Shown: in pieces, positions 1 through 7,919 of the stretch
How the letters are laid out: the number at the start of each line of letters is the position of its first letter
Numbering within the stretch: the first letter of the stretch is position 1
NCBI GenBank assembly: GCA_028679075.1
Contig: JAJRCF010000003.1
Coordinates: 61,285 to 125,284 of the forward strand
DNA from: Methanoregula sp.
GTDB taxonomy: Archaea; Halobacteriota; Methanomicrobia; Methanomicrobiales; Methanospirillaceae
Direction of reading: 5' to 3'
DNA length: 64,000 nucleotides
Program-made: the position numbers and the translations under genes
Notes under the pieces: generated by a model
What the model saw: the letters and a program-made list of their open reading frames with translations, nothing else
Database searches by the model: none
Told to the model about the DNA's origin: nothing

Positions 1-397
1 ACTGATCGGTGCATTTGATGCATGTATCTTTGCACCGGGCACGCTTCACGGCGCTCTTGATGTTGACGCGATCCGCAGGATCGACGAAGGGGCCAGTACC
101 GCAAACGAGGCGTTCCAGCATGCGGGCGTGAACTTCTCGGTTCCGGAACCCGAGCGCATGCGCACGGTTGCAATGTTTGCCGCTATGGAGTGTGCGGCGA
201 TGCGGATCCTGAACCCCCGCGCTCCTGTGGCATTGGCCGGCAGCCTGGCACCGGTTGTTGCGCAGGAAGTCGAATCGCTTCTGGGCACAAAGGTGGCCGT
301 ATACGATGAATGGTGCGCTTCCCGTGGTTGTGCACGGATTGCAAAAGACGTCTTTTCCGGCAGGCACGAGATTCTCGGGCTCGATACAGATCTCTAG
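1..397 (+). CDS. methanogenesis marker protein 12-like, 3' part
   Basis: This open frame enters from the left edge and stops at TAG 395-397, so only the last ~131 residues are present. It reads GAFDACIFAPG, then a DVDAIRRIDEG segment and a long Ala-rich helix with MFAAMECAAMRIL, which resembles the C-terminal part of the methanogenesis marker 12 family. That family is related to the acetate/sugar kinase-actin fold, and its function is unknown. A GTG at 128 is in frame but internal to the conserved part, so it is not the true start. The por operon begins 41 bases downstream on the same strand. The family call is from memory of the pattern; the truncation limits certainty. Confidence 0.55.
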   Translation, partial: LIGAFDACIFAPGTLHGALDVDAIRRIDEGASTANEAFQHAGVNFSVPEPERMRTVAMFAAMECAAMRILNPRAPVALAGSLAPVVAQEVESLLGTKVAVYDEWCASRGCARIAKDVFSGRHEILGLDTDL

Positions 398-438
398 ATT
401 TATATTGATTTATCATGTAAGATTATTAGTGATTTTTC

Positions 439-981
439 TTGAGAGAGTTACGCATCCACGGGAGGGGTGGCCAGGGGTCGGTCACTGCTGCCGAACTCAT
501 TGCCGTCGCCGCATTTGAAGGCGGCGTCTTCGCCCAGGCTTTTCCGGCATTCGGTGTCGAACGACGCGGTGCCCCGGTCCAGGCCTTTGTCCGGTTCGAT
601 AATAAAAAGATCCGGAAACGCAGCCAGGTGTACGAACCGGATTACATCATTGTCCAGGACAGCACGCTGATCAAGGACGTCAACGTCTTCCTGGGGGTCA
701 AGCCAGGCGGAATCGTGATCGTCAACACTGAGAAGAAGCCGGATTTTAAAATACCCGAAGGCGTGAAACTGATCACAATCGATGCAACCTCCATTGCCCT
801 CAAGGCACTCGGGCTGCCAATCACCAACACGACCCTGATGGGTGCGTTTGCAGCAGCTACCGGGGAGATCCAGTTTGCCGCACTGGAAAATGCGCTGAAA
901 CACCGGTTCAAGGGTGAACTGGCAACCAGGAATATTGCCGCAGCAAAGACTGCATTCGACTTCGTGAAGGGGGCAGCATAA
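439..981 (+). CDS. porC: pyruvate synthase (pyruvate:ferredoxin oxidoreductase) subunit gamma
   Basis: This is the 180-residue gamma subunit of a four-subunit 2-oxoacid:ferredoxin oxidoreductase. In methanogens the PorCDAB complex makes pyruvate from acetyl-CoA, CO2 and reduced ferredoxin in the cytoplasm. The N-terminus shows the family signature GRGGQGSVTAAELIA followed by AFPAFGVERRGAPVQAF. The start is TTG at 439, preceded by GTGAT at 429-433. No in-frame ATG precedes it, so TTG is chosen. The stop overlaps the porD start (TAATG at 979-983). The order gamma-delta-alpha-beta matches archaeal por operons. A related oxoacid substrate (such as 2-oxoisovalerate) is possible but less likely given the arrangement. 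Confidence 0.9.
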   Translation: MRELRIHGRGGQGSVTAAELIAVAAFEGGVFAQAFPAFGVERRGAPVQAFVRFDNKKIRKRSQVYEPDYIIVQDSTLIKDVNVFLGVKPGGIVIVNTEKKPDFKIPEGVKLITIDATSIALKALGLPITNTTLMGAFAAATGEIQFAALENALKHRFKGELATRNIAAAKTAFDFVKGAA

Positions 982-1241
982 TGGCGCTTGCTGTTGGCTG
1001 TCGTGCCCGCCCGGGAAAAGCCCGGGACAACAAGACCGGTTCGTGGAGGGTCTTCAAACCCATCTTCGACCATGAGAAATGTTCAAAATGCGGGATGTGC
1101 CAGACCCTCTGTCCCGAAGGCTGCATTCACGAGGATACAGAAGGTACCTTCATCCCCGATTATAACTATTGCAAGGGATGCGGGATCTGCGCCGAGGAAT
1201 GCCCGAAAGAGGCGATCACGATGAAACAGGAGGAGAAGTAG
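981..1241 (+). CDS. porD: pyruvate synthase subunit delta (2x[4Fe-4S] ferredoxin)
   Basis: An 86-residue bacterial-type ferredoxin subunit that carries electrons between the TPP/Fe-S core of pyruvate synthase and external ferredoxin. Two classical motifs are visible: CSKCGMCQTLCP and CKGCGICAEECP. A basic N-terminal stretch precedes them and includes SWRVFKPIFDHEKC, typical of PorD. The start ATG at 981 shares a base with the porC stop. The stop TAG is immediately followed by the porA ATG, so translation is likely coupled through the operon. Confidence 0.93.
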   Translation: MALAVGCRARPGKARDNKTGSWRVFKPIFDHEKCSKCGMCQTLCPEGCIHEDTEGTFIPDYNYCKGCGICAEECPKEAITMKQEEK

Positions 1242-2405
1242 ATGATGGAGATAACCGAGGGGTCACACGCGGTCGCAGAGGCAGTCCGGCTCTGCCGCCC
1301 GCAGGTCGTTTCCGCGTACCCGATCACCCCCCAGACCCATATCGTCGAGGCGCTGGCGGATTTTGTTGCCAACGGCAAGCTCGATGCCGAATATATCAAC
1401 GTGGAGAACGAATTCTCCGCACTCTCGGCCTGCGTCGGTGCCAGTGCAGCGGGTTCGCGTACCTACTCCGCCACCACCTCACAGGGGCTCGCCCTCATGT
1501 TTGAGGTCTGCTTCAACGCAGCAGGTATGCGCCTGCCGATCGTCATGTCCATCGCGAACCGCGCCCTTGGTGCCCCGCTTTCGATCTGGAATGACATGCA
1601 GGATTCCATCTCGCTCCGCGACGCGGGCTGGCTCCAGTTCTATGCAGAGGACAACCAGGAAGCAACCGACCTCCACTACATCGCGTACCGCGTGTCCGAG
1701 GATCGGAAGGTCCTCCTTCCCTCGTTCGTCTGTTTTGACGGATTCATCCTCTCCCATACCTACGAGCCGGTCGATATGCTGACGCAGGAGGACGTGGACA
1801 AGTACCTGCCTAAGTTCAATCCCCCTGAGCGGCTGGATGCAGCCGACCCCGTCAGTTTCGGCATGTATGCAACACCCGAATACTACCTTGAGTTCCGGTA
1901 TGAGCACGACAAGGCCCTCAAGGATGCACGGGAAGTTATTGCGAAAGCAGGAAAGGAGTTCGCAGCGCTCTTCGGCAGGGACTACAGTGCGATGGTGGAA
2001 GGGTATAAGCTTGAGGATGCCGAGACCGTCATCGTTGCGATGGGATCTATCTGCGGCACCATCAAGGATTCGATCGATGAGATGCGGGCTGAAGGAAAGA
2101 AAGTCGGGCTCCTGAGGATCCGTGTCTTCCGCCCGTTCCCCTCGGAAGATATAACGAAGTTCATCAAGAGCGCAACCCACGTGAAGCGTATCGCCGTGCT
2201 CGACAAGAACATCTCTCTCGGTGCAAAAGGGGCAACAGCCATTGAGGTGAAGGATGCCCTCTATGGTTCCACGGTTCCCGTCTGGAACTATATCCTCGGT
2301 CTCGGAGGAAGGGACGTGAGAAAGAAGGACATCAAGGAGATTGTTGTACTGGCAGAGAAAGGCCAGGGCGATCAATTCTATGGCCTGAGAAAGGAGGTGC
2401 TCTAA
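1242..2405 (+). CDS. porA: pyruvate synthase subunit alpha
   Basis: A 387-residue alpha subunit, full length for archaeal PorA. It holds the pyrimidine-binding half of the TPP site and the substrate pocket. Visible family features are the N-terminal EGSHAVAEAVRLC, the AYPITPQTHIVE segment that contacts pyruvate/TPP, and YINVENEFSAL. The start is ATG 1242 directly after the porD stop; a second ATG follows at once. The AGGAGGAG sequence just upstream is a strong ribosome binding site. It lies between porD and porB with only three bases to porB. Confidence 0.94.
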   Translation: MMEITEGSHAVAEAVRLCRPQVVSAYPITPQTHIVEALADFVANGKLDAEYINVENEFSALSACVGASAAGSRTYSATTSQGLALMFEVCFNAAGMRLPIVMSIANRALGAPLSIWNDMQDSISLRDAGWLQFYAEDNQEATDLHYIAYRVSEDRKVLLPSFVCFDGFILSHTYEPVDMLTQEDVDKYLPKFNPPERLDAADPVSFGMYATPEYYLEFRYEHDKALKDAREVIAKAGKEFAALFGRDYSAMVEGYKLEDAETVIVAMGSICGTIKDSIDEMRAEGKKVGLLRIRVFRPFPSEDITKFIKSATHVKRIAVLDKNISLGAKGATAIEVKDALYGSTVPVWNYILGLGGRDVRKKDIKEIVVLAEKGQGDQFYGLRKEVL

Positions 2406-2408
2406 ATC

Positions 2409-3311
2409 ATGGCAGAGAAATGCAAGGCTTGCGAGCTCTTCGATTCAGGCCACCGGGCCTGCGGGGGATGCGGGGCATCGCTCGCTGCGCGCCTCGTAAC
2501 AAAGGCTGCCGGTGCGAATACTATTGTCGTCTCTGCAACAGGATGCATGGAAGTGTTCTCGACGCCATATCCCGAGACTGCATGGAAAGTCCCGTGGATC
2601 CACTCGCTCTTCGAGAACGCTTCAGCAGTTGCATCGGGTATCGAGGCCTCGCTGAAAAAGCAGGGGCGCAAGGAGAAGATCGTCATTATGGCCGGTGACG
2701 GGGCAACGTTCGATATCGGGATGATCTGTATCAGCGGCGCATTCGAGCGCGGCCATGACTTCACGTATATCTGCTACGACAACGAGGCATACATGAACAC
2801 CGGCATCCAGCGGTCAGGTGCAACGCCTTATGATGCCAGTACGACCACGAGCCCCGCCGGTTCGAAGTCATTTGGCAACCAGCGTCCCAAGAAAGACATG
2901 CCTGCAATCCTGGCGGCACATGGTGCACCCTATGTGGCAACTGCATCCATTGCCTATCCGGCGGACTTCATGCAGAAAGTCGAGAAGGCAATCAACACCC
3001 CCGGACCATGCTATGTCCAGGTCCATACACCCTGCTGCACAGGATGGGGATTTGAGGGCGAACAGACCATTGCCATCGCAAAACTCGCCATCGAGACCGG
3101 CCTCTGGCCGAACTTCGAGATGGTCGACGGCAAGGTAACCAAGGTTAAGAAAGTTGTCAGGAAACCGGTAACCGAGTACCTCAAGACACAGAAGCGATTC
3201 CGCCACCTGTTCAAACCAAAACAGCAGGATGCCGAGATCGCTGCCATCCAGGCAATCGCTGACCGGAATGCTGAAAAATACGGTCTCGACATCAAGCTCA
3301 AGAAAGAGTAA
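2409..3311 (+). CDS. porB: pyruvate synthase subunit beta (TPP-binding)
   Basis: A 300-residue beta subunit that binds thiamine pyrophosphate and the proximal [4Fe-4S] cluster. The N-terminal cysteines (CKACELF, then CGGCGAS, and a later one in TPCCTGWG) fit the cluster ligands. The TPP/Mg motif reads [10 protein letters not shown] and continues to [10 protein letters not shown]. It is the last gene of porCDAB. A T-rich stretch directly after the stop probably ends the transcript. Confidence 0.94.
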   Translation: MAEKCKACELFDSGHRACGGCGASLAARLVTKAAGANTIVVSATGCMEVFSTPYPETAWKVPWIHSLFENASAVASGIEASLKKQGRKEKIVIMAGDGATFDIGMICISGAFERGHDFTYICYDNEAYMNTGIQRSGATPYDASTTTSPAGSKSFGNQRPKKDMPAILAAHGAPYVATASIAYPADFMQKVEKAINTPGPCYVQVHTPCCTGWGFEGEQTIAIAKLAIETGLWPNFEMVDGKVTKVKKVVRKPVTEYLKTQKRFRHLFKPKQQDAEIAAIQAIADRNAEKYGLDIKLKKE

Positions 3312-3312
3312 C

Positions 3313-3336
3313 GTATTTTTCCTCTCTTTTTATTTC
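3313..3336 (+). terminator. T-rich terminator after porB
   Basis: Starting two bases after the porB stop there are two T-runs (TTTTT and CTTTTTATTT) with no strong hairpin. Archaeal RNA polymerase terminates on such oligo-T tracts, and the next gene has its own upstream region. The call is inferred from composition and position. Confidence 0.5.
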
Positions 3337-3474
3337 CGTTCCAAAAAAAACCACTACCGGATTCCAATGGACAGAATCCCTGGTTGCACCCATGACAGTG
3401 ATGAGCTGAGACAATCCTGATAGTGGATACCAAAATCGTCATATTAATCTGGATAAAAGCATTCCGGAATACGT

Positions 3475-3990
3475 ATGAGATATTGTATTTCTCTTTGTAC
3501 GGTACTGGTTATCCTTGCAGTCCTCTTAAGCGGGTGTACCAGTTCTTCCTCGCAGGCTCCAGGATCTCCCGCAGCGACACAGGCATCACAACAATCTGCA
3601 ATGACGACCCCACTCGTCACCAGCGCTCCTGCCCCTTCAATCAATGGTACGATCTGGAGACTCGGGTGGTTCGATGATACGAAAGGCATCTGGTCAAAAG
3701 TTGCGGAGGGCAGCACGGTTACTGCCACGTTCGGCGCCGATGGATATATTACCGGTTTTGGAGGTTGTAACGATTATTCCGCGCAATACCGTATTGGTAC
3801 TGAACCGACGATCTGGATCCGGAGGCCGGATATTGGCACAAAGACCTGCCAGAGCCCACTTGGTGTCATGAGTCAGGAATCGTATTATTACACCGACATC
3901 AGCCAGTCAGAGGACTTCAAGATCATTGATGGCCAGCTCATGATGTACGATAAGACCGGCAGGAAGATCCTGCAGTTTGATCCCTCGTAA
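3475..3990 (+). CDS. META (HslJ-like) domain lipoprotein
   Basis: A 171-residue exported lipoprotein. Residues 1-20 form a signal peptide ending in a lipobox with Cys21 (LLSGC), followed by a Ser/Thr/Pro linker to about residue 55. The rest begins INGTIWRLGWFDD and shows GFGGCNDYSAQYRI, which matches the META/HslJ fold (the NGCN-type turn of DUF306). Such domains sit outside the membrane, and their biochemical role is not established. It stands alone between the por operon and a tRNA gene. Confidence 0.75.
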   Translation: MRYCISLCTVLVILAVLLSGCTSSSSQAPGSPAATQASQQSAMTTPLVTSAPAPSINGTIWRLGWFDDTKGIWSKVAEGSTVTATFGADGYITGFGGCNDYSAQYRIGTEPTIWIRRPDIGTKTCQSPLGVMSQESYYYTDISQSEDFKIIDGQLMMYDKTGRKILQFDPS

Positions 3991-4157
3991 GGATCATTAT
4001 GGTTCCGGAGGTTCCCGCGGGAGACTGCGCGAGCGCCCCGCCACCCCTTGTTTTTCATACTTCCGGCGAACCCTCGCATACCCATCCGGTCTCCGGACAG
4101 GACGAAGCCGGAAATCAGCAATGTTATTAATCCCAAGGGCGACATTAGTAAGTTACC

Positions 4158-4231
4158 GGGCTCGTGGTCTAGTCGGTTATGACGTCGCCCTTACACGGCG
4201 GAGGTCGCCGGTTCGAATCCGGCCGGGCCCA
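4158..4231 (+). tRNA. tRNA-Val (anticodon TAC)
   Basis: The 74 bases fold as a complete cloverleaf. The acceptor stem pairs 4158-4164 (GGGCTCG) with 4224-4230 (CGGGCCC, one G-T pair), with A4231 as discriminator. The anticodon stem TCGCC/GGCGG encloses the loop CTTACAC, giving anticodon TAC for valine GTA codons. The T arm is GCCGG-TTCGAAT-CCGGC. No intron is visible and CCA is not encoded. An eight-T run follows immediately. Confidence 0.97.
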
Positions 4232-4246
4232 TTTTTTTTAAAAAAA
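4232..4246. terminator. back-to-back T8/A7 terminator
   Basis: Eight T residues (4232-4239) followed by seven A residues (4240-4246) lie exactly between the end of tRNA-Val on the plus strand and the stop codon of the FKBP gene on the minus strand. Each strand therefore has an oligo-T tract at its 3' end, which serves as a compact bidirectional archaeal terminator. Confidence 0.7.
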
Positions 4247-4816
4247 TTATTCTCTTACGATCCGCACGAGCGTCACCTTGAGGGTCAGGTTCTGGCCGGC
4301 AAGGTCATGATTCCCATCCCATGCAATCGTGGAGGGCGTGACATTTATGATCTTCACATGTGCAATTGCATTATCGTACTTGCGCACAATCTGGTAATCC
4401 TGACCAACAACAAATGTTGTATTCGATGGCAGGGAAGAGCGGTTAACAACCTGGATAAGGGAGGTCTGGTAGAGACCAAAGGCCTTCTCCGGAGGGAGTA
4501 CTACCGTTTTGGTCTCATTTTGCTGCATACCAATCACCGTATCGGGAAGGCCGTACGGCATGATCTCATTTTTGCCAATAGTGAACACAAACGGTGTCGA
4601 GTTCAGGTTTGATTCCACAACAGTACCGTTATCGAGTGTCCCGGTAAAATAAATCGCAACAGTATCCCCGCTTTTCACAAAATAGGGATTGAAAAAATAA
4701 AATGCGATAGCCGCTGCAACAACCATAACAACGACAATACCAATTGCGTACTGCGTCAGCTTCTTTTTGCGTGCAGCAACCGCCTCTTTTCCCTTCACTT
4801 TCTCTGATTTCTTCAT
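4247..4816 (-). CDS. membrane-anchored FKBP-type peptidyl-prolyl isomerase
   Basis: A 189-residue protein with a Lys-rich cytoplasmic N-terminus, one transmembrane helix (about residues 22-43) and an extracytoplasmic FKBP domain. The domain starts at VKSGDTVAIYFTGTLDNGTV, with FTIGKNEIMPYG, MQQNETKTVVLPPEKAFG, then a SlyD-like insert-in-flap region ending in DGNHDLAG. FKBPs of this type catalyse proline isomerisation and act as chaperones on secreted proteins. The start was set to ATG 4816 (MKKSEK); an upstream in-frame ATG would add 25 residues with no family similarity. It is divergent from nifB. Confidence 0.88.
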   Translation of the reverse strand: MKKSEKVKGKEAVAARKKKLTQYAIGIVVVMVVAAAIAFYFFNPYFVKSGDTVAIYFTGTLDNGTVVESNLNSTPFVFTIGKNEIMPYGLPDTVIGMQQNETKTVVLPPEKAFGLYQTSLIQVVNRSSLPSNTTFVVGQDYQIVRKYDNAIAHVKIINVTPSTIAWDGNHDLAGQNLTLKVTLVRIVRE

Positions 4817-4954
4817 ATGCGTCTCAGGTACCTTGATCACACAACCATTATACAATTGTCTTTGTCCGGCCAATTCCTGCTGCACCTGCAAGACGGTTAT
4901 GGTTCCATGGAATCTTTCAGGAGATTGGGATCTCGCACTATCACAATTGCACGG

Positions 4955-4962
4955 TATTTATA
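4955..4962 (+). promoter_or_regulatory. TATA box of the nifB-like gene
   Basis: The sequence TATTTATA lies 30 bases before the nifB ATG at 4992. At normal archaeal spacing transcription would start about 8 bases before the ATG, so the mRNA would be nearly leaderless. This is inferred from spacing only. Confidence 0.5.
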
Positions 4963-4991
4963 CCACAAGAACGAATGTAGTGGTGTTCAAT

Positions 4992-5885
4992 ATGCCTGAT
5001 GAAGTGAGAGTCGCCGACGTTCAGGGGAAGAAAGTCCAGTGGGACCCTGCGCAGATGCGTAAGATCCAGGAGCATCCCTGCTTTTCAGAGAAGGCATGCC
5101 ACAGTTTCGGGAGGTGTCACATCCCGGTCGCACCGAAGTGTAATATCCAGTGCAATTACTGCATCCGGGACTTTGACTGCGTCAACGAGAGCCGGCCGGG
5201 TGTCACGACACGGATTCTCAATCCCGACGAGTCCATGGAGATGGTCAAGAAAGTCGTGGATAAGTACAACTATATCAAGGTTGTCGGGATTGCAGGACCC
5301 GGGGATCCTCTCGCCAACGAAGAGACCTTCGAGACACTCCGCCGGCTCCACGAACAGTACCCGAACGTCATCAAGTGCATCAGTACAAACGGTCTCCTGC
5401 TTCCCGATAAGATCGACCTCCTGCAGAAATACGATGTCGGGAATATCACCGTGACGCTCAATGCCATCGATCCGGAGATCGGTGCAAAGATCTACCAGTT
5501 CGTCGACTATAAGGGCAAGCGCTACGAAGGCATTGAAGCGGCAAAACTCCTCCTCTCCCAGCAGATGAAAGGCATCAAAGAGGCAGTCAAACGCAACATG
5601 ATTGTCAAGATCAATACGGTCTATATCCCCGGAATCAACGAGGACCATATCCCGGCAATCGCAAAGAAAGTCGGCGAGATGGGCGTCTATACCTTCAACC
5701 TGATCCCGCTCATTGCCCAGTACAAGTTTGCCAACATCACCCCGCCAACTCCTGAAATGAAGCGGAAGATGCAGGACGAGTGCGGGAAATATGTCAAACA
5801 AATGCGCCACTGCCAGCGCTGCCGTGCCGATGCAATCGGCAAGCTCGGCCACGACGTCCAGTCGTGCATGTACGAAAACAAGTGA
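4992..5885 (+). CDS. nifB: NifB-type radical SAM protein (FeMo-cofactor core synthesis)
   Basis: A 297-residue radical SAM enzyme that in nitrogen fixers fuses two [4Fe-4S] clusters and inserts carbide to form NifB-co. It shows the NifB hallmark HPCFSEKACH, the SAM cluster motif C50xxxC54xxC57 (CNIQCNYC) followed by the VNESRPGV segment, and the C-terminal CRADAIGKLG. As in methanogens it is the short form, without the NifX-like domain of bacterial NifB. ATG 4992 is chosen because family similarity begins right there; the frame runs further upstream without similarity. No nifHDKEN lies in the window, so the nitrogenase genes would be elsewhere or absent. Confidence 0.88.
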   Translation: MPDEVRVADVQGKKVQWDPAQMRKIQEHPCFSEKACHSFGRCHIPVAPKCNIQCNYCIRDFDCVNESRPGVTTRILNPDESMEMVKKVVDKYNYIKVVGIAGPGDPLANEETFETLRRLHEQYPNVIKCISTNGLLLPDKIDLLQKYDVGNITVTLNAIDPEIGAKIYQFVDYKGKRYEGIEAAKLLLSQQMKGIKEAVKRNMIVKINTVYIPGINEDHIPAIAKKVGEMGVYTFNLIPLIAQYKFANITPPTPEMKRKMQDECGKYVKQMRHCQRCRADAIGKLGHDVQSCMYENK

Positions 5886-6017
5886 ACTTGTGATCAATTT
5901 TTTTTCGAATTTTCATTACAGAAAAGTACCACGTCTTGAATCTGTCAGCTCATACTAATTCCTGCGTGAAAAACATGCTTAAAAACTGCATGTTCATGCA
6001 TGTAATGTAAAAATGTG

Positions 6018-6509
6018 TCAGGAGAGGATACCAGCAAGCGATCCTGACATCGGATCCTGATTACTGCCGGTACCAAGGAGTGCGTTCAGTTCCCTTATGA
6101 CTGACTGAAGCGTGTAGGGAATGGTGGTATCTTCGGTGATGACCGTCTTGTTCTGGTACGTGATGCTGTACCGCATGAAATCAGCTCCACCGGATTGAGA
6201 TGTATATGTCTCTTCCAGGGCATCAAACCCGGCCTGTTTGAAAATACGGTCAATACGTTCAATTTCTGACTGGTTTACCTGAAATGCATGATTGCCCGCC
6301 CTTGTTGCAATCAGGGCTGCTCCGTTATTAAAGATGACGAGGCGGTCATCGACACCGGCAATCCCCCCGGTACGATGATAGTCAAGTAACACCGTGGGGA
6401 GGGGGGGACTTGCTGTCACCGGGGTCCGGGTGCCAAGACAACCCGAGGTCGTGACAGCCAGAATGAGGAAGATAAGAAATACTGCTGTCCAATTCCTGAT
6501 AGGCATCAC
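6018..6509 (-). CDS. exported lipoprotein with emfourin-like domain
   Basis: A 163-residue protein with a signal peptide and lipobox (Cys24 in TTSGC). After a short Pro/Thr linker the mature part reads VLLDYHRTGGIAGVDDRLVIF and ends with VIRELNALL. The pattern of a first strand with RTGGxAG, then a helix of the type IERIDRIFKQAGF and a final helix resembles protealysin-inhibitor (emfourin) domains found outside the cell. The match is by eye and uncertain. It stands alone and no partner protease gene is seen nearby. Confidence 0.55.
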   Translation of the reverse strand: MMPIRNWTAVFLIFLILAVTTSGCLGTRTPVTASPPLPTVLLDYHRTGGIAGVDDRLVIFNNGAALIATRAGNHAFQVNQSEIERIDRIFKQAGFDALEETYTSQSGGADFMRYSITYQNKTVITEDTTIPYTLQSVIRELNALLGTGSNQDPMSGSLAGILS

Positions 6510-6546
6510 TCCCTATAACCTAGCGGGTTTTTTAAAAGATAGTAGA

Positions 6547-6876
6547 TCAGATCTGCAGGACGTCTGCCTTTGCCGGTTTTCCCATGGTCTTCCGTTCCGG
6601 GAGGACTTCTTCCAGCGCGGCAACGAGGCTGTCCACCTTTTCATTGTTGAACGCGGCCCGGAACGCGGCAATTTCTGCGGAGTTCATGATCATGATCCCT
6701 TTTTTCTTCATCGGCAGGCCGTTGGCCCCGATGGGGTTGAAATCGATCGCAAGAGACGCTGCACGGTTCTTGGTCGCCGGGAGACGGATGATCGAAACGC
6801 CCTTGACCGAGGTGTGTTTGCGTTCCCAGTCTGCCCCTTCATCGATAAATGTCCTGAGAGTTTCTGCTAATTCCAT
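6547..6876 (-). CDS. conserved hypothetical protein, 109 aa
   Basis: I do not recognise this soluble, mixed alpha/beta 109-residue protein. It opens MELAETLRTFIDEGADWE, has a central IIRLPATKNRAASLAIDFNP segment and a helix IMNSAEIAAFRAAF, and ends with a basic stretch. No signal, membrane helix or metal motif is visible. ATG 6876 is chosen because an AT-rich TATA-like stretch ends about 20 bases upstream; the frame continues 21 codons further but through that AT-rich promoter. It may be translated from a leaderless mRNA. Confidence 0.7.
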   Translation of the reverse strand: MELAETLRTFIDEGADWERKHTSVKGVSIIRLPATKNRAASLAIDFNPIGANGLPMKKKGIMIMNSAEIAAFRAAFNNEKVDSLVAALEEVLPERKTMGKPAKADVLQI

Positions 6877-6890
6877 GACAAGAACTATTG

Positions 6891-6906
6891 ATTTATATAT
6901 TAAAAT
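6891..6906 (-). promoter_or_regulatory. TATA-like element of the 109-aa gene
   Basis: On the minus strand the sequence reads ATTTTAATATATAAAT, the most AT-rich patch here, 15-30 bases ahead of the ATG at 6876. The distance implies a start of transcription at or very near the ATG. This is inferred from spacing only. Confidence 0.45.
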
Positions 6907-7043
6907 GCTATCCGTTCCAACGCGAAAGTGAATGCACAAAAATTTTTTTCATTGCACAAGACCTCATGACGAATGTCAGTACCTCGGAGTTAAAACGCGG
7001 GAAGCCATAACAGAATATACTCTGAGATCCAAGGTGTCTTCAC

Positions 7044-7892
7044 ATGCCGGTACTTACCCTTCCCCCGGATCAGCCGTTCTCGCTGGACCAGACCCTCGGT
7101 TGCGGACAGGTATTCCGCTGGGACCGCGATCCGGATGGTACCTGGTGGGGGGTCGTGGGCAGCCATGGGATCAGGATACGGCAGGACAACCGGAAACTCA
7201 CATTCGAGGGAGCCTCCGTCCAGTTTATTGTAGAATATTTCTCCCTTGACGTGGATCTGGAACCGGTCATTTCATCCATAGATTGCGATCCGTTCATCCA
7301 CGCGGCGATCAAAAAGTGCCAGGGATTGCGGCTGATCCGCCAGCCGAAATGGGAGTGCCTCGTATCCTATACCATTGCGACCAACTCGAATATCCCGACA
7401 ATCCGGCGGAGGATCGCAGCCGTATCAGAGAAGTTTGGACAAAAAATTGCATTCAAAGGAAAGACATTCTATGCATTCCCGGATCCGGGCTCGATCTCCT
7501 GTGAGGAGCAGGGTGCGCTCTCCTGTTGTAAACTGGGGTACCGTGAGCCCTATGTTTTCAGGACCGCATGTGCCATTCCTGACAGAAAGATATGGGAAGA
7601 CTCCATGAGCGCCCTGCCGTATGAAGAGGCGCGGCGGGAACTTATGGGCCTGCCGGGGATTGGTCCCAAGGTGGCGGACTGTATTCTTCTCTTCGCGTTC
7701 CAGAAGTACGAGGCATTCCCGGTCGACGTGTGGATACGGCGTATCATGCAGCAGCACTATCTCCCCGGACTTGGCACGGGATCTCCCCTGACGGGCAGGC
7801 AGTACGACACGATCCGTTGTTTCGCGCGTGAGCATTTCGGGGAATTCTGCGGTTATGCGCAGGAATACCTGTACGCGGCAAGGGAAGGATAA
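7044..7892 (+). CDS. ogg: 8-oxoguanine DNA glycosylase/AP lyase (OGG1 family)
   Basis: A 282-residue base-excision repair enzyme that removes 8-oxoguanine. The N-terminal domain starts PFSLDQTLGCGQVFRW, a hallmark of OGG1. The helix-hairpin-helix reads GLPGIGPKVADCILL with the catalytic lysine at 209, followed by the catalytic aspartate at 228 in FPVDVWIRR. Length and order match OGG1 rather than the short archaeal Ogg2 or AGOG. The start ATG 7044 has AAGGTGT at 7031-7037 as ribosome binding site. It is monocistronic and converges on the hydrolase gene. Confidence 0.93.
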   Translation: MPVLTLPPDQPFSLDQTLGCGQVFRWDRDPDGTWWGVVGSHGIRIRQDNRKLTFEGASVQFIVEYFSLDVDLEPVISSIDCDPFIHAAIKKCQGLRLIRQPKWECLVSYTIATNSNIPTIRRRIAAVSEKFGQKIAFKGKTFYAFPDPGSISCEEQGALSCCKLGYREPYVFRTACAIPDRKIWEDSMSALPYEEARRELMGLPGIGPKVADCILLFAFQKYEAFPVDVWIRRIMQQHYLPGLGTGSPLTGRQYDTIRCFAREHFGEFCGYAQEYLYAAREG

Positions 7893-7919
7893 AAAAAGAA
7901 GGATTGTTGAAAATTGAAT

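Noticed and set aside
3977..4612. 211-codon plus-strand frame across tRNA-Val
   Set aside because: It reads through the tRNA gene and antisense to the FKBP gene; not a protein gene.
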